From an uncultured Lachnospiraceae bacterium (GTDB lineage: Bacteria; Bacillota; Clostridia; Lachnospirales; Lachnospiraceae): a stretch of 64,000 bases of DNA. Below the pieces are notes generated by a model, which saw nothing but the letters and a program-made list of their open reading frames with translations, searched no databases and was not told where the DNA came from. Both the position numbers and the translations under genes were made by a program. The stretch's first letter is position 1. Each line of letters starts with the position of its first letter. This document shows, one piece after another, positions 24,662-34,817 of this stretch. The DNA is taken from positions 1-64,000 of the forward strand of contig UQVK01000009.1 in NCBI GenBank assembly GCA_900544445.1, read 5' to 3'.

Positions 24662-26383
24662 TCAAAGCGCCTCTGCGATCCGCTCCCTGAGCCGGTACAG
24701 CCAACCGGCATCGGCAGGATAATTCCGGAAGGTAAACGGCCCTTTTTGTTCCTCGTATATCAGCTCCAGAACCCGTTCTCTTCCAATCTTCTCTTCCAGC
24801 TTCTGAAGCGCTCTCAGATCCTGCAGCCCCTCCAGCTGCACCTGCGCCCGCAGAGAGGAATAAGCCTCTCCGTCCGGTCCGGGATAGACCAGGAAGGCAT
24901 CCCCTGACGGGAAGGAATAATCCGCGTGGGTATCATAGAACGGATCAATATGCTTTCTGGAAAAACCTGAGTTGTAAAAATTGTAGCCCCAGTGCAGAAA
25001 ACCCTTAATCTCATAAAGATACATCAATACGCCCATGATCCGGTTTCTCGCGGACGGCATGGAAAAGAAACGGTTCGGCACCTCCACGCCCTGGGCGCAG
25101 CAGTAGTAGGTCCACAGATCTGGCACTCCGTGATCCGCGAACGGCTGAATGTGGTTGTTCGCCGGAACCGGGTGTTCCACAAGCCCCCTTTCATAAAACG
25201 CGTAATCACTGAGCGCGTCGATCACCATCCAGCCATCCAGCAGCCCTTCTGTCATCTTTTTCGCTTTTGCATAGCTCTCCAGATGCGCTTCCGACGGCTC
25301 GTCTGAAATATGAAAGCAGACATGATTTCTGTCATAGCCAAGTTCCTGCAATTTTTCCTGCAGTGCCGGAAGGAAATCCTGCAGAAATATCCGATAGGCA
25401 GGGCTGTCCGCCGGAACATGCCAGCCAAAACGCTTTTCCACCTGTCCGTTTGCCCGGACCAGAATCTTCGGCGTCGCCTCCGCTCCCCACTGGGTAAACA
25501 GATGCGGCATTTCCAGATACGCAATGCTGTATTTCCTGCACAGAGCGCACCATCTTTCCAGCCGGCTGAAATCGAACCGATAACCGTTATCTTCCTCCGA
25601 AATATCCACGAGCTGAACGGTGGTGCGTTCCGTCCCCACAGCCGTATCCAGCGGCGGGGTAAATACCGGGGTCAAAAGCATGTTGATGCCGAGTTCCGCC
25701 GCCAGAGCGATCTGATTTTCCAGCGCCTTCCAGTGCTCTTCTCCGAAGACCTCCGCATGGTAATAATCCGCCACACAGTCCGCATGAAACCATTCCGTAT
25801 GAATCAGGCTCTGCCCGGGAAGGCTCTCTTCCGATACCTTCAGGGTGATAGAAAGCGGCGCCTCCAGCTTAAGGGCTTCCTTCTGTTTTTCATCCAGACA
25901 CCAGCTCTGTCCGTTCCCCTGCATGCCCTCCGTCTGGAGCGTAAGCCTGATCTCCACACGGTATTCTCCCGCAGGAACCTGCGCGGTATCCGGGAAATCG
26001 ATCCACAGCGCCCGGTACTGCCCCGCCCGCGGCGTAATCCAGCCATCCGTACAGGGCTTTAACAGATCCGGAAACAGTCCCGGCGACCTGGTCAGATAAT
26101 TGTCATCCGCCCGTTCAAAGCAGGGAAATGCGGAGGGTACCAGCTCCACTTCCCGCAGCCTGGCCTGAGCTGGAACCCCCGTTACCTCGCAGTGAAACCT
26201 CGGAGGAGCCGGATACGCTCCTCCCGGTTTCCTGTAATAGACGAGCTGCAGCGCCGGCGTTTCTCCCTTCAGAATGCACAGCTTTTCCCCTTCCTTCCAT
26301 GCTTCCGGTCTCTGGTCCGGAAACACCTTCTCCAGACTTCCCGTAAGGAAAAAATCCAGTTCCTTTTCTCTCCCTTTCATCAT
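24662..26383 (-). CDS. DUF4091 / GH123-like glycoside hydrolase family protein
   Basis: A 573-residue cytoplasmic protein without signal peptide. An N-terminal beta-rich domain (about 1-195) precedes a TIM-barrel-like part with LAAELGINMLLTPVFTPP, VDISEEDNGYRFDFSRLERW, and the acidic motif CFHISDEPSEAH (about 366-377), where the Asp-Glu pair matches the catalytic position in GH123-like/DUF4091 enzymes. It also has GFLHWGYNFYNS near the end. GH123 members are N-acetylgalactosaminidases with substrate-assisted catalysis; the substrate here is unknown. It lies 42 bases after the (alpha/alpha) barrel gene and ends at a bidirectional terminator. The start at 26383 or the next ATG cannot be separated. 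Confidence 0.72.
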   Translation of the reverse strand: MMKGREKELDFFLTGSLEKVFPDQRPEAWKEGEKLCILKGETPALQLVYYRKPGGAYPAPPRFHCEVTGVPAQARLREVELVPSAFPCFERADDNYLTRSPGLFPDLLKPCTDGWITPRAGQYRALWIDFPDTAQVPAGEYRVEIRLTLQTEGMQGNGQSWCLDEKQKEALKLEAPLSITLKVSEESLPGQSLIHTEWFHADCVADYYHAEVFGEEHWKALENQIALAAELGINMLLTPVFTPPLDTAVGTERTTVQLVDISEEDNGYRFDFSRLERWCALCRKYSIAYLEMPHLFTQWGAEATPKILVRANGQVEKRFGWHVPADSPAYRIFLQDFLPALQEKLQELGYDRNHVCFHISDEPSEAHLESYAKAKKMTEGLLDGWMVIDALSDYAFYERGLVEHPVPANNHIQPFADHGVPDLWTYYCCAQGVEVPNRFFSMPSARNRIMGVLMYLYEIKGFLHWGYNFYNSGFSRKHIDPFYDTHADYSFPSGDAFLVYPGPDGEAYSSLRAQVQLEGLQDLRALQKLEEKIGRERVLELIYEEQKGPFTFRNYPADAGWLYRLRERIAEAL

Positions 26384-26425
26384 TTCCTGATTTTCCTTTC
26401 CTCTTTCTGTTAATTTTATGAGAAA

Positions 26426-28399
26426 TCATTCCTCACTGCTTTTTCTCCCGGCCGCAGTTCCACAGGCATATTTCAGATAAAAATACAGTCCCCAGTCCTG
26501 ATCGTTGGCCCAGGGGTCGTAATAGCCCCCTGGACGGCCGTTCACCGTCATGGGATAGACACAGGCACAGGAAGCGCTTCCGTCCGCAAAAAACATGCTC
26601 AGCGTTCCCCTCAGCGCATCTTCTGCCCGACTGACATAAGCCTCACAATTCGGAATCCCTTCCGCCTCCCGGAAGGCGACTCCCGTCAGCCCACTCCAGT
26701 AATGAGGGAAGGTATCCCCGTAACAGGCGCGCTTTCCAAACCAGTAACCGTCCCAATGGCGGATCGCCACCTCATACATGTGATAATCGGGCTGAAGCCC
26801 CTGAAACAGCTCAAGCACTGCAAGCTGTTCCCGGGCCGCACGCCCATATTTTTCCTCTCCGGTCAGATGGAAAAGCTCGCACAGATAGATTGCCGCCGGT
26901 GAAACGATGCTCTGCTCATACTTCACCTCATGGGCCGGATAGTTCTTTCCCAGCTCCGCAATCCGGTCGCCATGCTTCCGGTAAAGCGAAAGAAGCCGTT
27001 CTGCCTCTTCCTCCATTCCGTTTTCCCGTAAAAGCGTGACCGACTCATACATGGGAACGCAGATCGCGTAAAAACGACTGCCGCCATCCCGATAATAGGC
27101 TTCCATCACCCGGTACGCTGCCTGCAGATACCAGCGGTCTCCCTTCAGGCGGAACATTTCCAGAAACAGGACGCAGACCCAGGGATAATTGTACAGACGC
27201 TTCCACTCCTGATTGCGCTGCACGTCGTTAAATACTTCTCCCGTCTCCTCATCCAACAGCTCTCTTCGGACAAACCGCACGTAGGCATCCAGGCTTTCCT
27301 CCAGCTTTTCGTCCGGCTTCTCCTGCAGGTATTTCGCCAGCAGCACTCCCATGCCGATCCGCTCTCTTCCAGCGTTGTGATCATGGAACGTATGGCTGTA
27401 GTATTGACATTTTTCCTCATTATCATAGATCAGATAGGCCCCATTCAGGCTGCTCTTTTCATCCCGGCACTGCTGCTTTTCGGCAATAAACCGGCAGCGG
27501 CGTTCTGCCAGCTTACGGATTTCCGGCTGGATCAGGAAAACGGCATGCGAACGCTTTCCCATCCACTCGATTTCATACCGGTATTCCCCACATTCCTCCG
27601 GCCTGTCCTCGACTTCTGCCACACCGTTTTCCCAGAGAAAAGGAATCTCCTTTCCGTTTCTGTATATCACAGGACCCTCTCGACAGATGTCCAACGTTCT
27701 TTCTTCTTCTTTTCCTCCGGCATACGCCCGAAACCGAACCGTCTCACCGTCGAACAGAAGAAAATGCTCTGCTTCCATCCAGAGGAAACCGGGATAATCC
27801 AGCACCTTTCGCCGAAAATCTTCCCGGTCTTCAAACCAGAACAGTTCCCATTCCACCTGAACGCACTCTCCCGGCCTGATGTGCAGATTCTCAGGATGAA
27901 GAAGGAAGGCGCCCCTGTCATTGCTTTCCGCTGCCAGATTTCGCTGTACGCTGTAGCCCTTCAGGCTGCCCTTCGTCAGCACCAGGCCCAGATTGATCCT
28001 GCCTCCGCCCATCCGCAGCGCACAGACATAGCTGCTGCTTCCGCCGCACCACAAATGCGTATTGCAGCACTGCGTCATACAGACCGACGCATCGGTATAA
28101 CAGTCCGGAAACTGAACAAAGATTCCCAGCTGGGTTCCCACCGTACAGATGTCAAATGCCGTCTCATTTCGAAAGGTATAACATTCTGCCAGTGTTTCCC
28201 TTTCCGTAAAGCGGCGCTCCACCTCCACGGTCAGCTCCGGTTCACACTGAACCGTTCCCCAGATCTGCTCTCCCCTTACCCAGTTCATATTCTCTCCATC
28301 CTGGCTGTTCCGAAGAGAGATCAGATGCCCCTGCTCGTCCCACTGCGTGAGAAACAGCTTATTTTCCCCTGTCGCACTATGATATGTGATATCTCTCAT
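26426..28399 (-). CDS. Putative (alpha/alpha)6-barrel carbohydrate-active enzyme
   Basis: A 657-residue protein without signal peptide. The first 300 residues look beta-rich (many alternating hydrophobic strands: WVRGEQIWGTVQCEPELTVEVERRF, FDICTVGTQLGIFVQFPDCYTD), like the sandwich before a toroid. From about 330 on it is helical with aromatic, acid-rich motifs (YYSHTFHDHNAGRERIGMG, LYNYPWVCVLFLEMFR, VKYEQSIVSPAAIYL, YDPWANDQDWGLYFYLKYA) typical of six-hairpin glycosidases, polysaccharide lyases and epimerases. I cannot assign a family. It lies 17 bases after the sirtuin gene and 42 before the DUF4091 gene, so the three form one operon; the two carbohydrate enzymes may act on the same glycan. 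Confidence 0.6.
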   Translation of the reverse strand: MRDITYHSATGENKLFLTQWDEQGHLISLRNSQDGENMNWVRGEQIWGTVQCEPELTVEVERRFTERETLAECYTFRNETAFDICTVGTQLGIFVQFPDCYTDASVCMTQCCNTHLWCGGSSSYVCALRMGGGRINLGLVLTKGSLKGYSVQRNLAAESNDRGAFLLHPENLHIRPGECVQVEWELFWFEDREDFRRKVLDYPGFLWMEAEHFLLFDGETVRFRAYAGGKEEERTLDICREGPVIYRNGKEIPFLWENGVAEVEDRPEECGEYRYEIEWMGKRSHAVFLIQPEIRKLAERRCRFIAEKQQCRDEKSSLNGAYLIYDNEEKCQYYSHTFHDHNAGRERIGMGVLLAKYLQEKPDEKLEESLDAYVRFVRRELLDEETGEVFNDVQRNQEWKRLYNYPWVCVLFLEMFRLKGDRWYLQAAYRVMEAYYRDGGSRFYAICVPMYESVTLLRENGMEEEAERLLSLYRKHGDRIAELGKNYPAHEVKYEQSIVSPAAIYLCELFHLTGEEKYGRAAREQLAVLELFQGLQPDYHMYEVAIRHWDGYWFGKRACYGDTFPHYWSGLTGVAFREAEGIPNCEAYVSRAEDALRGTLSMFFADGSASCACVYPMTVNGRPGGYYDPWANDQDWGLYFYLKYACGTAAGRKSSEE

Positions 28400-28416
28400 T
28401 GGTTCTTTTCCCCTTC

Positions 28417-29208
28417 TTATCCGTTTTCTTCGGAGTCTTCCCCTGCCTTCGCAGACACCGCATCTTCTACGGCGTCCCCATATCCCAACAGCGGCAGAAT
28501 ATTCCTTGGATGATCCAGAAACACCATGTCTGCAGTATCGTCCAGATAATGACTGTGTTTATGAATGATAATCAGATACTTTCCCCCAAAGTATTTGATA
28601 TAGTTTCCAAATACTTCAGAATTCAGGCTGGTTCCCAGCAGGAGAAGCACATCCGCTTTTGCAATCTCGTCTACTGCCCTGCTTAAGAGGCCGCTGTCCA
28701 CCATTTCCCCAAACAGATAAACGCCGGGCCGAATCGGGAACCCACAGCTTTCACAGGCCGGAATCCCCTTGGCATCCCGCACATATTCCATCGGATACTT
28801 CCGTCCGCATTTGGGGCATTCGTTGTGATAAACGCTCCCATGCAGATAAATCATATTCCTGCATCCCGCCCGTTTCCCCTGTTCAAAGATGTTGCTGCTG
28901 ATGATACACTGAAGCTTTCCTGCCCGTTCCATCTGCGCCAGCGCCGTTCCGGATTCCGTTGTCTCCGGAATGTGTTTCAGTATTTCTTCCCTGTAAAATT
29001 CAAAAAACTGCATGGGCCGCGCCGTATAAAAACCGCTGGTAAAAATCTCTTCTGTGGAATATCCATATTTCTGCTCGATCTCGTATGCACGGTCTCCGGC
29101 TTTAATAGCGAAAAAGCCGCCTTCCTCCATCATACCGGAACCGCACAGAGCCACCGTATAGGCGCTCCCGTCCAGAATCCTCCGTAATGTTGCAATCCTT
29201 TCCTCCAT
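28417..29208 (-). CDS. Sir2 family (sirtuin) protein, atypical NAD loop
   Basis: A 263-residue sirtuin-like protein. Kept features: catalytic His123 in YLHGSVYHNE, four zinc Cys (CPKC at 131/134 and CESC at 152/155), and the nucleotide-loop VLLLLGTSLNSE. Altered features: the usual GAG-x-S-x-x-SGIPDFR loop reads CGSGMMEEGGFFAIK (22-36), and the TQNID motif reads SSNIF (104-108). So it may act on NAD or a related ligand differently from a classic lysine deacetylase. It is the first gene of an operon with two carbohydrate enzymes. The ribosome site AGGAGG lies 6 bases before the ATG. Its promoter overlaps a palindrome. Confidence 0.82.
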   Translation of the reverse strand: MEERIATLRRILDGSAYTVALCGSGMMEEGGFFAIKAGDRAYEIEQKYGYSTEEIFTSGFYTARPMQFFEFYREEILKHIPETTESGTALAQMERAGKLQCIISSNIFEQGKRAGCRNMIYLHGSVYHNECPKCGRKYPMEYVRDAKGIPACESCGFPIRPGVYLFGEMVDSGLLSRAVDEIAKADVLLLLGTSLNSEVFGNYIKYFGGKYLIIIHKHSHYLDDTADMVFLDHPRNILPLLGYGDAVEDAVSAKAGEDSEENG

Positions 29209-29299
29209 AGACTGCCTCCTTTCCGGTCAAGCGGGCCTGCAGTCCGGCCCGTACCCGCGAAAATAAATTCCTTCTGAACCTGCTGTTTTCTTTTTCCTC

Positions 29300-29346
29300 A
29301 GTATAACAAAAAGCGCCTTTCATCTCAAGTAATGAAAGCATTACTT
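29300..29346 (-). promoter_or_regulatory. Promoter of the sirtuin operon with overlapping palindrome
   Basis: Minus-strand TTGAGA (29323-29328), 17 bases, TATACT (29300-29305). A perfect inverted repeat AAGTAATG/CATTACTT (29327-29346, 4-base loop) overlaps the -35 and could be an operator. The regulator is not identified. Confidence 0.65.
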
Positions 29347-29353
29347 CATATTG

Positions 29354-29390
29354 AAAAAAAGAGACGCGGGAGCATTGAGCTCCGCGTCTC
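29354..29390 (-). terminator. Terminator after tuf
   Basis: GAGACGCGG and CCGCGTCTC pair around AGCTCAATGCTC and are followed by TTTTTTT on the minus strand, 27 bases after the tuf stop. Confidence 0.92.
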
Positions 29391-29416
29391 CTCTTAAATA
29401 TCTGTACTTTTGTTGA

Positions 29417-30610
29417 TTACTCGATAACGGTAGCAACACGTCCGGATCCAACAGTACGTCCGCCTTCACGGATAGCGAAGGTAAGACCCTGCTCCATAGC
29501 GATGGGATGGATCAGCTCGATGGTCATCTCAACGTTATCGCCAGGCATGCACATCTCGGTTCCTTCAGGCAGGTTGCAGACACCGGTAACGTCGGTAGTT
29601 CTGAAGTAGAACTGAGGACGATAGTTGTTGAAGAAAGGAGTATGACGTCCACCTTCATCCTTGGTCAGAACGTATACCTGAGCGGTAAACTTTCTGTGGC
29701 AGGTAACGGTGCCGGGCTTTGCAAGAACCTGTCCTCTTTCGATTTCGGTTCTCTGTACACCACGAAGCAGAGCGCCGATGTTATCACCAGCCTGAGCCTC
29801 ATCCAGCATCTTACGGAACATTTCAATACCGGTAACAACGGTCTTCTTGGTCTCTTCCTTGATACCAACGATTTCAACTTCCTCGTTCAGGTGAAGAGTT
29901 CCGCGCTCTACTCTACCGGTAGCAACGGTACCACGTCCGGTAATGGTGAACACGTCCTCAACAGGCATAAGGAAAGGCTTGTCCGTATCACGCTGAGGAT
30001 CCGGAACATACTCATCAACAGCGTCCATCAGCTCAAGGATCTTGTCGCCCCACTCGCTGTTGGGATCTTCCAGAGCCTTCAGAGCGGAGCCCTGAATGAT
30101 CGGGGTGTCATCTCCCGGGAACTCATACTCGTTCAGCAGGTCTCTGATTTCCATCTCAACCAGCTCGAGCAGCTCAGGATCGTCAACCATATCGCACTTG
30201 TTCATGAATACTACGATATAAGGAACGCCTACCTGACGGGACAGAAGGATGTGCTCCTTGGTCTGAGCCATAACACCATCGGTAGCGGCAACAACCAGAA
30301 TAGCGCCGTCCATCTGAGCAGCACCGGTGATCATGTTCTTAACGTAGTCAGCATGGCCGGGGCAGTCAACGTGAGCGTAGTGTCTCTTGTTGGTCTCATA
30401 CTCAACGTGTGCGGTGGAAATGGTGATTCCACGCTCTCTCTCTTCGGGAGCCTTGTCGATCTGATCGAAGGCAACGGACTCACCGGTACCAAGTCTCTCA
30501 TGAAGAACCTTGGTGATAGCAGCGGTCAGAGTGGTTTTACCATGGTCAACGTGGCCGATGGTACCAATGTTACAATGGGGCTTGGTTCTTTCAAATTTAG
30601 CTTTAGCCAT
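29417..30610 (-). CDS. tuf: Elongation factor Tu
   Basis: EF-Tu brings aminoacyl-tRNA to the ribosome as a GTP complex. G1 GHVDHGKTT (about 19-27), switch [13 protein letters not shown], and G4 NKCD are all present, with domain 2 ([18 protein letters not shown]) and domain 3 ([24 protein letters not shown]). Length 397 is standard. It is the last gene of the str region and has its own promoter at 30674-30702 besides read-through from fusA. The region (residue positions of kirromycin contacts) looks ordinary. Confidence 0.99.
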   Translation of the reverse strand: MAKAKFERTKPHCNIGTIGHVDHGKTTLTAAITKVLHERLGTGESVAFDQIDKAPEERERGITISTAHVEYETNKRHYAHVDCPGHADYVKNMITGAAQMDGAILVVAATDGVMAQTKEHILLSRQVGVPYIVVFMNKCDMVDDPELLELVEMEIRDLLNEYEFPGDDTPIIQGSALKALEDPNSEWGDKILELMDAVDEYVPDPQRDTDKPFLMPVEDVFTITGRGTVATGRVERGTLHLNEEVEIVGIKEETKKTVVTGIEMFRKMLDEAQAGDNIGALLRGVQRTEIERGQVLAKPGTVTCHRKFTAQVYVLTKDEGGRHTPFFNNYRPQFYFRTTDVTGVCNLPEGTEMCMPGDNVEMTIELIHPIAMEQGLTFAIREGGRTVGSGRVATVIE

Positions 30611-30673
30611 TTTTGATAATCCTCCTTAAAACAATAGATACAAATTGTTTTTCTTTTTAATCGGCTACTTCTG

Positions 30674-30702
30674 ATTATATTCGATAATGCCGATATTTTC
30701 AA
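30674..30702 (-). promoter_or_regulatory. Promoter of tuf
   Basis: Minus-strand TTGAAA (30697-30702), 17 bases, perfect TATAAT (30674-30679). It lies just downstream of the duplicated fusA tail. Confidence 0.8.
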
Positions 30703-30706
30703 TAAC

Positions 30707-30736
30707 TATTTTGCCTTTGCAGCAAGTACCTTTTCC
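30707..30736 (-). repeat. Second copy of the fusA 3' end (30-bp direct repeat)
   Basis: Bases 30707-30736 are identical to 30758-30787, which code the last residues of EF-G (EKVLAAKAK plus the start of the stop). The extra copy also reads EKVLAAKAK then TAG. Twenty-one bases separate the copies. It marks a past tandem duplication or strand slip. Confidence 0.9.
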
Positions 30737-30756
30737 ACAGGAAAAATCGACACACT

Positions 30757-32874
30757 TTATTTTGCCTTTGCAGCAAGTACCTTTTCCTGTACGTTCTTCG
30801 GCACCTGCTCATATCTCTCGAAGAACATGGAGTAGTTACCGCGTCCCTGCGTCTTGGAACGAAGGTCGGTGGAATAACCGAACATCTCGGCAAGCGGCAC
30901 ATAAGCTCTTACCATCTTGCCTCCGCCGATATCGTCCATACCTTCGATACGTCCGCGGCGGGAGTTGATATCACCGATTACGTCGCCCATATATTCCTCG
31001 GGCATGGTAACCTCAACCTTCATGATGGGCTCCAGCAGAACTGCATTTGCCTTGCTCATGGCATCCTTGAATGCCAGGGAGCCTGCGATATGGAATGCCA
31101 TTTCAGAGGAGTCAACCTCATGATAGGATCCATCGTATACGATGGCATGCACACCAAGCACCGGATAACCACCCAGGATACCGGCCTTTGCAGCTTCCTC
31201 GATACCCTCTCCGACTGCCGGAATGTATTCCTTCGGAATCGCACCGCCGACAACCTGGGACTCAAACTTGAAGGTCTCTTCGCCGTTCGGATCCATGGGC
31301 TCGAATTTAACTTTACAGTGACCGTACTGACCACGTCCGCCGGACTGCTTCGCATATTTGCTGTCCACGTCCACAGCCTTGGTAAAGGTCTCCTTATACG
31401 CAACCTGAGGCGCACCAACGTTTGCTTCCACCTTGAACTCACGCAGCAGTCTGTCCACGATGATTTCCAGATGCAGCTCGCCCATACCTGCAATAATGGT
31501 CTGGCCGGTTTCCTGATCCGTATGAGCACGGAACGTAGGATCCTCTTCTGCCAGCTTTGCAAGAGCTTCGCCCATCTTGCCCTGGCCAGCCTTGGTCTTG
31601 GGCTCGATCGCCAGCTCGATAACCGGCTCCGGGAACTCCATGGACTCCAGAATTACCGGATGCTGCTCATCACAGATCGTATCGCCGGTGGTGGTGAACT
31701 TGAAGCCTACCGCAGCAGCGATATCACCGGAATAAACCTTATCCAGCTCCTGTCTCTTATTCGCATGCATCTGCAGAATACGGCCCACGCGCTCCTTCTT
31801 GTCCTTCGTTGCATTCAGAACATAGGAACCGGAATTCATGGTACCGGAATATACGCGGAAGAATGCCAGCTTACCCACAAACGGATCAGCCATGATCTTG
31901 AACGCAAGTGCAGCGAAAGGCTCATCATCAGAGGAGTGTCTTTCCACTTCGTTGCCATCCAGATCCACACCCTTGATTGCAGGGATGTCGGTAGGAGCGG
32001 GCATATACTCCAGGATCGCATCCAGAAGCTTCTGCACGCCCTTGTTTCTGTAAGCAGAACCACAGCATACCGGAACGGCGGTGCATTCGCAGGTCGCCTT
32101 TCTCAGGGCCGCTTTCATCTGCTCGTTAGAAGGCTCTTCGCCCTCCAGATACATCATCATCAGGTCATCATCCAGCTCGCAGATCTTTTCGACCAGCTCG
32201 GTACGATACAGTTCAGCATCGTCCTTCATGTCTCCCAGATCATCCGTAACGGTGATGTCCTCGCCCTTATCATCATTATAGATGTAGGCTTTCATTTCAA
32301 ACAGGTCGATGATTCCCTTGAATTCATCTTCCTTACCAATCGGCAGCTGCACAATGATGGCATTCTTGCCAAGTCTGGTTCTGATCTGATCCACAGCGCC
32401 GTAGAAATTTGCTCCGAGGATGTCCATCTTGTTGATGAACGCCATTCTCGGTACATTATAGGTGTCTGCCTGGCGCCAGACGTTTTCCGACTGAGGCTCA
32501 ACGCCGCCCTTCGCACAGAATACGCCGACCGCACCGTCCAGAACACGCAGAGAACGTTCAACTTCCACCGTGAAGTCAACGTGGCCGGGAGTATCAATGA
32601 TGTTGATACGATACTCAGGCTCGTTGGGATCCACTTTAGCTTCGTGGTGCTTCGTCCAGTGGCATGTGGTAGCGGCTGACGTGATGGTAATACCTCTCTC
32701 CTGCTCCTGTTCCATCCAGTCCATGGTAGCAGTACCTTCGTGGGTATCACCGATCTTGTAGTTTACACCGGTGTAGTAAAGAATACGCTCGGTCAGAGTA
32801 GTCTTACCCGCATCGATATGAGCCATAATACCAATGTTTCTGGTTCTCTCTAATGGATATTCTCTTCCAGCCAA
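30757..32874 (-). CDS. fusA: Elongation factor G
   Basis: EF-G drives translocation and, with RRF, ribosome recycling. The frame encodes [30 protein letters not shown] with the G1 loop, DTPGHVDF (switch II), NKMD (G4), and the domain IV/V regions ([45 protein letters not shown]). I take the TTG at 32874 as start (MAGREYPL...), since AAGGAGG lies 8 bases before it and homologues begin there; a longer frame from the ATG at 32892 would place that ribosome site inside the gene. 705 residues. It follows rpsG and precedes tuf. Confidence 0.98.
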   Translation of the reverse strand: MAGREYPLERTRNIGIMAHIDAGKTTLTERILYYTGVNYKIGDTHEGTATMDWMEQEQERGITITSAATTCHWTKHHEAKVDPNEPEYRINIIDTPGHVDFTVEVERSLRVLDGAVGVFCAKGGVEPQSENVWRQADTYNVPRMAFINKMDILGANFYGAVDQIRTRLGKNAIIVQLPIGKEDEFKGIIDLFEMKAYIYNDDKGEDITVTDDLGDMKDDAELYRTELVEKICELDDDLMMMYLEGEEPSNEQMKAALRKATCECTAVPVCCGSAYRNKGVQKLLDAILEYMPAPTDIPAIKGVDLDGNEVERHSSDDEPFAALAFKIMADPFVGKLAFFRVYSGTMNSGSYVLNATKDKKERVGRILQMHANKRQELDKVYSGDIAAAVGFKFTTTGDTICDEQHPVILESMEFPEPVIELAIEPKTKAGQGKMGEALAKLAEEDPTFRAHTDQETGQTIIAGMGELHLEIIVDRLLREFKVEANVGAPQVAYKETFTKAVDVDSKYAKQSGGRGQYGHCKVKFEPMDPNGEETFKFESQVVGGAIPKEYIPAVGEGIEEAAKAGILGGYPVLGVHAIVYDGSYHEVDSSEMAFHIAGSLAFKDAMSKANAVLLEPIMKVEVTMPEEYMGDVIGDINSRRGRIEGMDDIGGGKMVRAYVPLAEMFGYSTDLRSKTQGRGNYSMFFERYEQVPKNVQEKVLAAKAK

Positions 32875-32934
32875 AGGTCCTTCCTCCTTCATATTGACAC
32901 CCGGCCTTAAGCGGCCGGGCGCTTCCTCCCGGAA

Positions 32935-33432
<498 letters not shown>

Positions 33433-33588
33433 TTAGATCATCGGTACTCACATCTGTTTTACTAATTTTCACATAAAATGTGTTCGTGCGGTATATCTGT
33501 TCGCAAAAAATGAAAATCAGAATCCCAACACTATAATTAGTTCTTATTGTGGTACATAAAAGGCTGTAACATCTTTTTAAAGAAGCAA

Positions 33589-34011
33589 TTACTTCTTCGC
33601 AGCCTTCGGTCTCTTAGCACCGTATTTGGAGCGGGCCTTGCGTCTGTTCGCTACGCCTGCGGTATCCAGCGTACCTCTGATGATGTGGTATCTGGTACCG
33701 GGAAGGTCCCTAACACGGCCGCCTCTGATCAGGACAACGCTGTGCTCCTGCAGATTGTGTCCTTCTCCGGGAATGTAGCTCGTCACTTCGATTCCGTTGG
33801 AAAGACGTACTCTGGCGATCTTTCTAAGAGCGGAGTTAGGCTTTTTGGGGGTGGCAGTCTTAACAGCGGTGCAGACACCTCTCTTCTGCGGGGAAGAAGC
33901 GTTGATCGGCTTCTTGTGAAGGGAATTATATCCTCTCTGAAGAGCCGGTGCAGTGGACTTCTTTACGCTGGTCTGACGTCCCTTTCTCACTAACTGGTTA
34001 AATGTTGGCAT
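33589..34011 (-). CDS. rpsL: 30S ribosomal protein S12
   Basis: S12 lies at the decoding centre. It begins [13 protein letters not shown] and has [14 protein letters not shown] (Lys56/57 keep the wild-type PKKPNS loop) and [24 protein letters not shown]. In most bacteria the last motif is GRVKDLPG; here the Lys equivalent to Lys88 (M. tuberculosis numbering) is Arg101, a change known to confer streptomycin resistance. Length is 140 residues, with the clostridial insertion after residue 25. First gene of the str operon, with a strong promoter upstream and AGGAGGTG before the ATG. Confidence 0.98.
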   Translation of the reverse strand: MPTFNQLVRKGRQTSVKKSTAPALQRGYNSLHKKPINASSPQKRGVCTAVKTATPKKPNSALRKIARVRLSNGIEVTSYIPGEGHNLQEHSVVLIRGGRVRDLPGTRYHIIRGTLDTAGVANRRKARSKYGAKRPKAAKK

Positions 34012-34102
34012 TCTTTTTCACCTCCTGCGGTATAGGTTAACATTGTATGCGGCTTCCGGAATCACTGCATCATAAAAAACGCATCCGAATGCACGCTAGA
34101 TT

Positions 34103-34131
34103 AGTATACGTGCTTCCCTCTGCCTTGTCAA
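34103..34131 (-). promoter_or_regulatory. Promoter of the str operon (rpsL-rpsG-fusA)
   Basis: Minus-strand TTGACA (34126-34131), 17 bases, TATACT (34103-34108), about 90 bases before the rpsL ATG. Confidence 0.85.
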
Positions 34132-34207
34132 GCTGTTTCCTGAAAAATTACGTAAAGATGCGGTAAAATACCTCCCTGTGGGCGCTTCCGCCAAAAAGCG
34201 CGCTTTT

Positions 34208-34669
34208 TCATTCTTCAAACATTCTACGGAGATTCTCTCCCGCCGTTTCCATACGGCTTCCGACCCTGCTTCTTACCGTTTCCAGCACGGTTCCTCTTCC
34301 CTCCGGCTCCTCAGCGTCCGGAATCTCCGGGAGCTGATCCTTCATTTTAGAAAGGCGGGTGTTAATCGCCTGCCATTCCATTTCGTAACTCATATACAGC
34401 CTGCTTGCTCTGTCCATCTGGGTCAGCTGCTCCCGGCAGAGAGCAAGCGCATCGCTGATGCAGCATGCCGCTTCCTTTAACAAAACATCTCTCTCGATCA
34501 ACGCGTCACGCAGGCCGGCAGCTTCCCTGTTTTTGGCGGAAAGCATATTCTGCAGAGATGTGATCTGACGTTTCGCAGAAGCCACTTCATACCGCAGATT
34601 TACCAGCTCATTCTCCTCTTCCCTCCCGCTTTCCGGACGCGGAACCGTCTTCCTCTCTTCCTTTTCCAT
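34208..34669 (-). CDS. Coiled-coil protein of unknown function
   Basis: A 153-residue highly charged protein with a predicted coiled coil over about residues 16-65 (NELVNLRYEVASAKRQITSL, then a run of heptad-like Leu/Ile). It has a good ribosome site (GAGGAGGG) 2-6 bases upstream, so I take it as real. There is no membrane segment or signal. It sits between rpoC and rpsL, where many Firmicutes carry an L7Ae-like RNA-binding protein; this sequence is not that. I do not recognise a family. A short GC-rich hairpin, AAAAAGCGCGCTTTTT, overlaps its stop and may end its transcript. Confidence 0.65.
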   Translation of the reverse strand: MEKEERKTVPRPESGREEENELVNLRYEVASAKRQITSLQNMLSAKNREAAGLRDALIERDVLLKEAACCISDALALCREQLTQMDRASRLYMSYEMEWQAINTRLSKMKDQLPEIPDAEEPEGRGTVLETVRSRVGSRMETAGENLRRMFEE

Positions 34670-34731
34670 AAGCCCTCCTCACAGCGCTTCTTTTCGCACC
34701 AGGCGTTTCCCGCTAATTCCTTACTGCTGTC

Positions 34732-34770
34732 AAAGGGGCGGCAAAAGCTTTCCGCTCCTGCCGCCCCTTT
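34732..34770 (-). terminator. Hairpin after rpoC (terminator-like)
   Basis: A 12-base stem AAAGGGGCGGCA/TGCCGCCCCTTT with a 15-base loop, 48 bases after the rpoC stop. The stem is strong but the U-run is short (TTT). Confidence 0.6.
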
Positions 34771-34817
34771 CGTTTCCGCCTCCGCCACACCTTCGGCAAA
34801 AGCATATCTATCTGTTT

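Noticed and set aside
31090-32679. Long plus-strand frame opposite fusA
   Set aside because: Shadow of fusA; no ribosome site and no recognisable protein.
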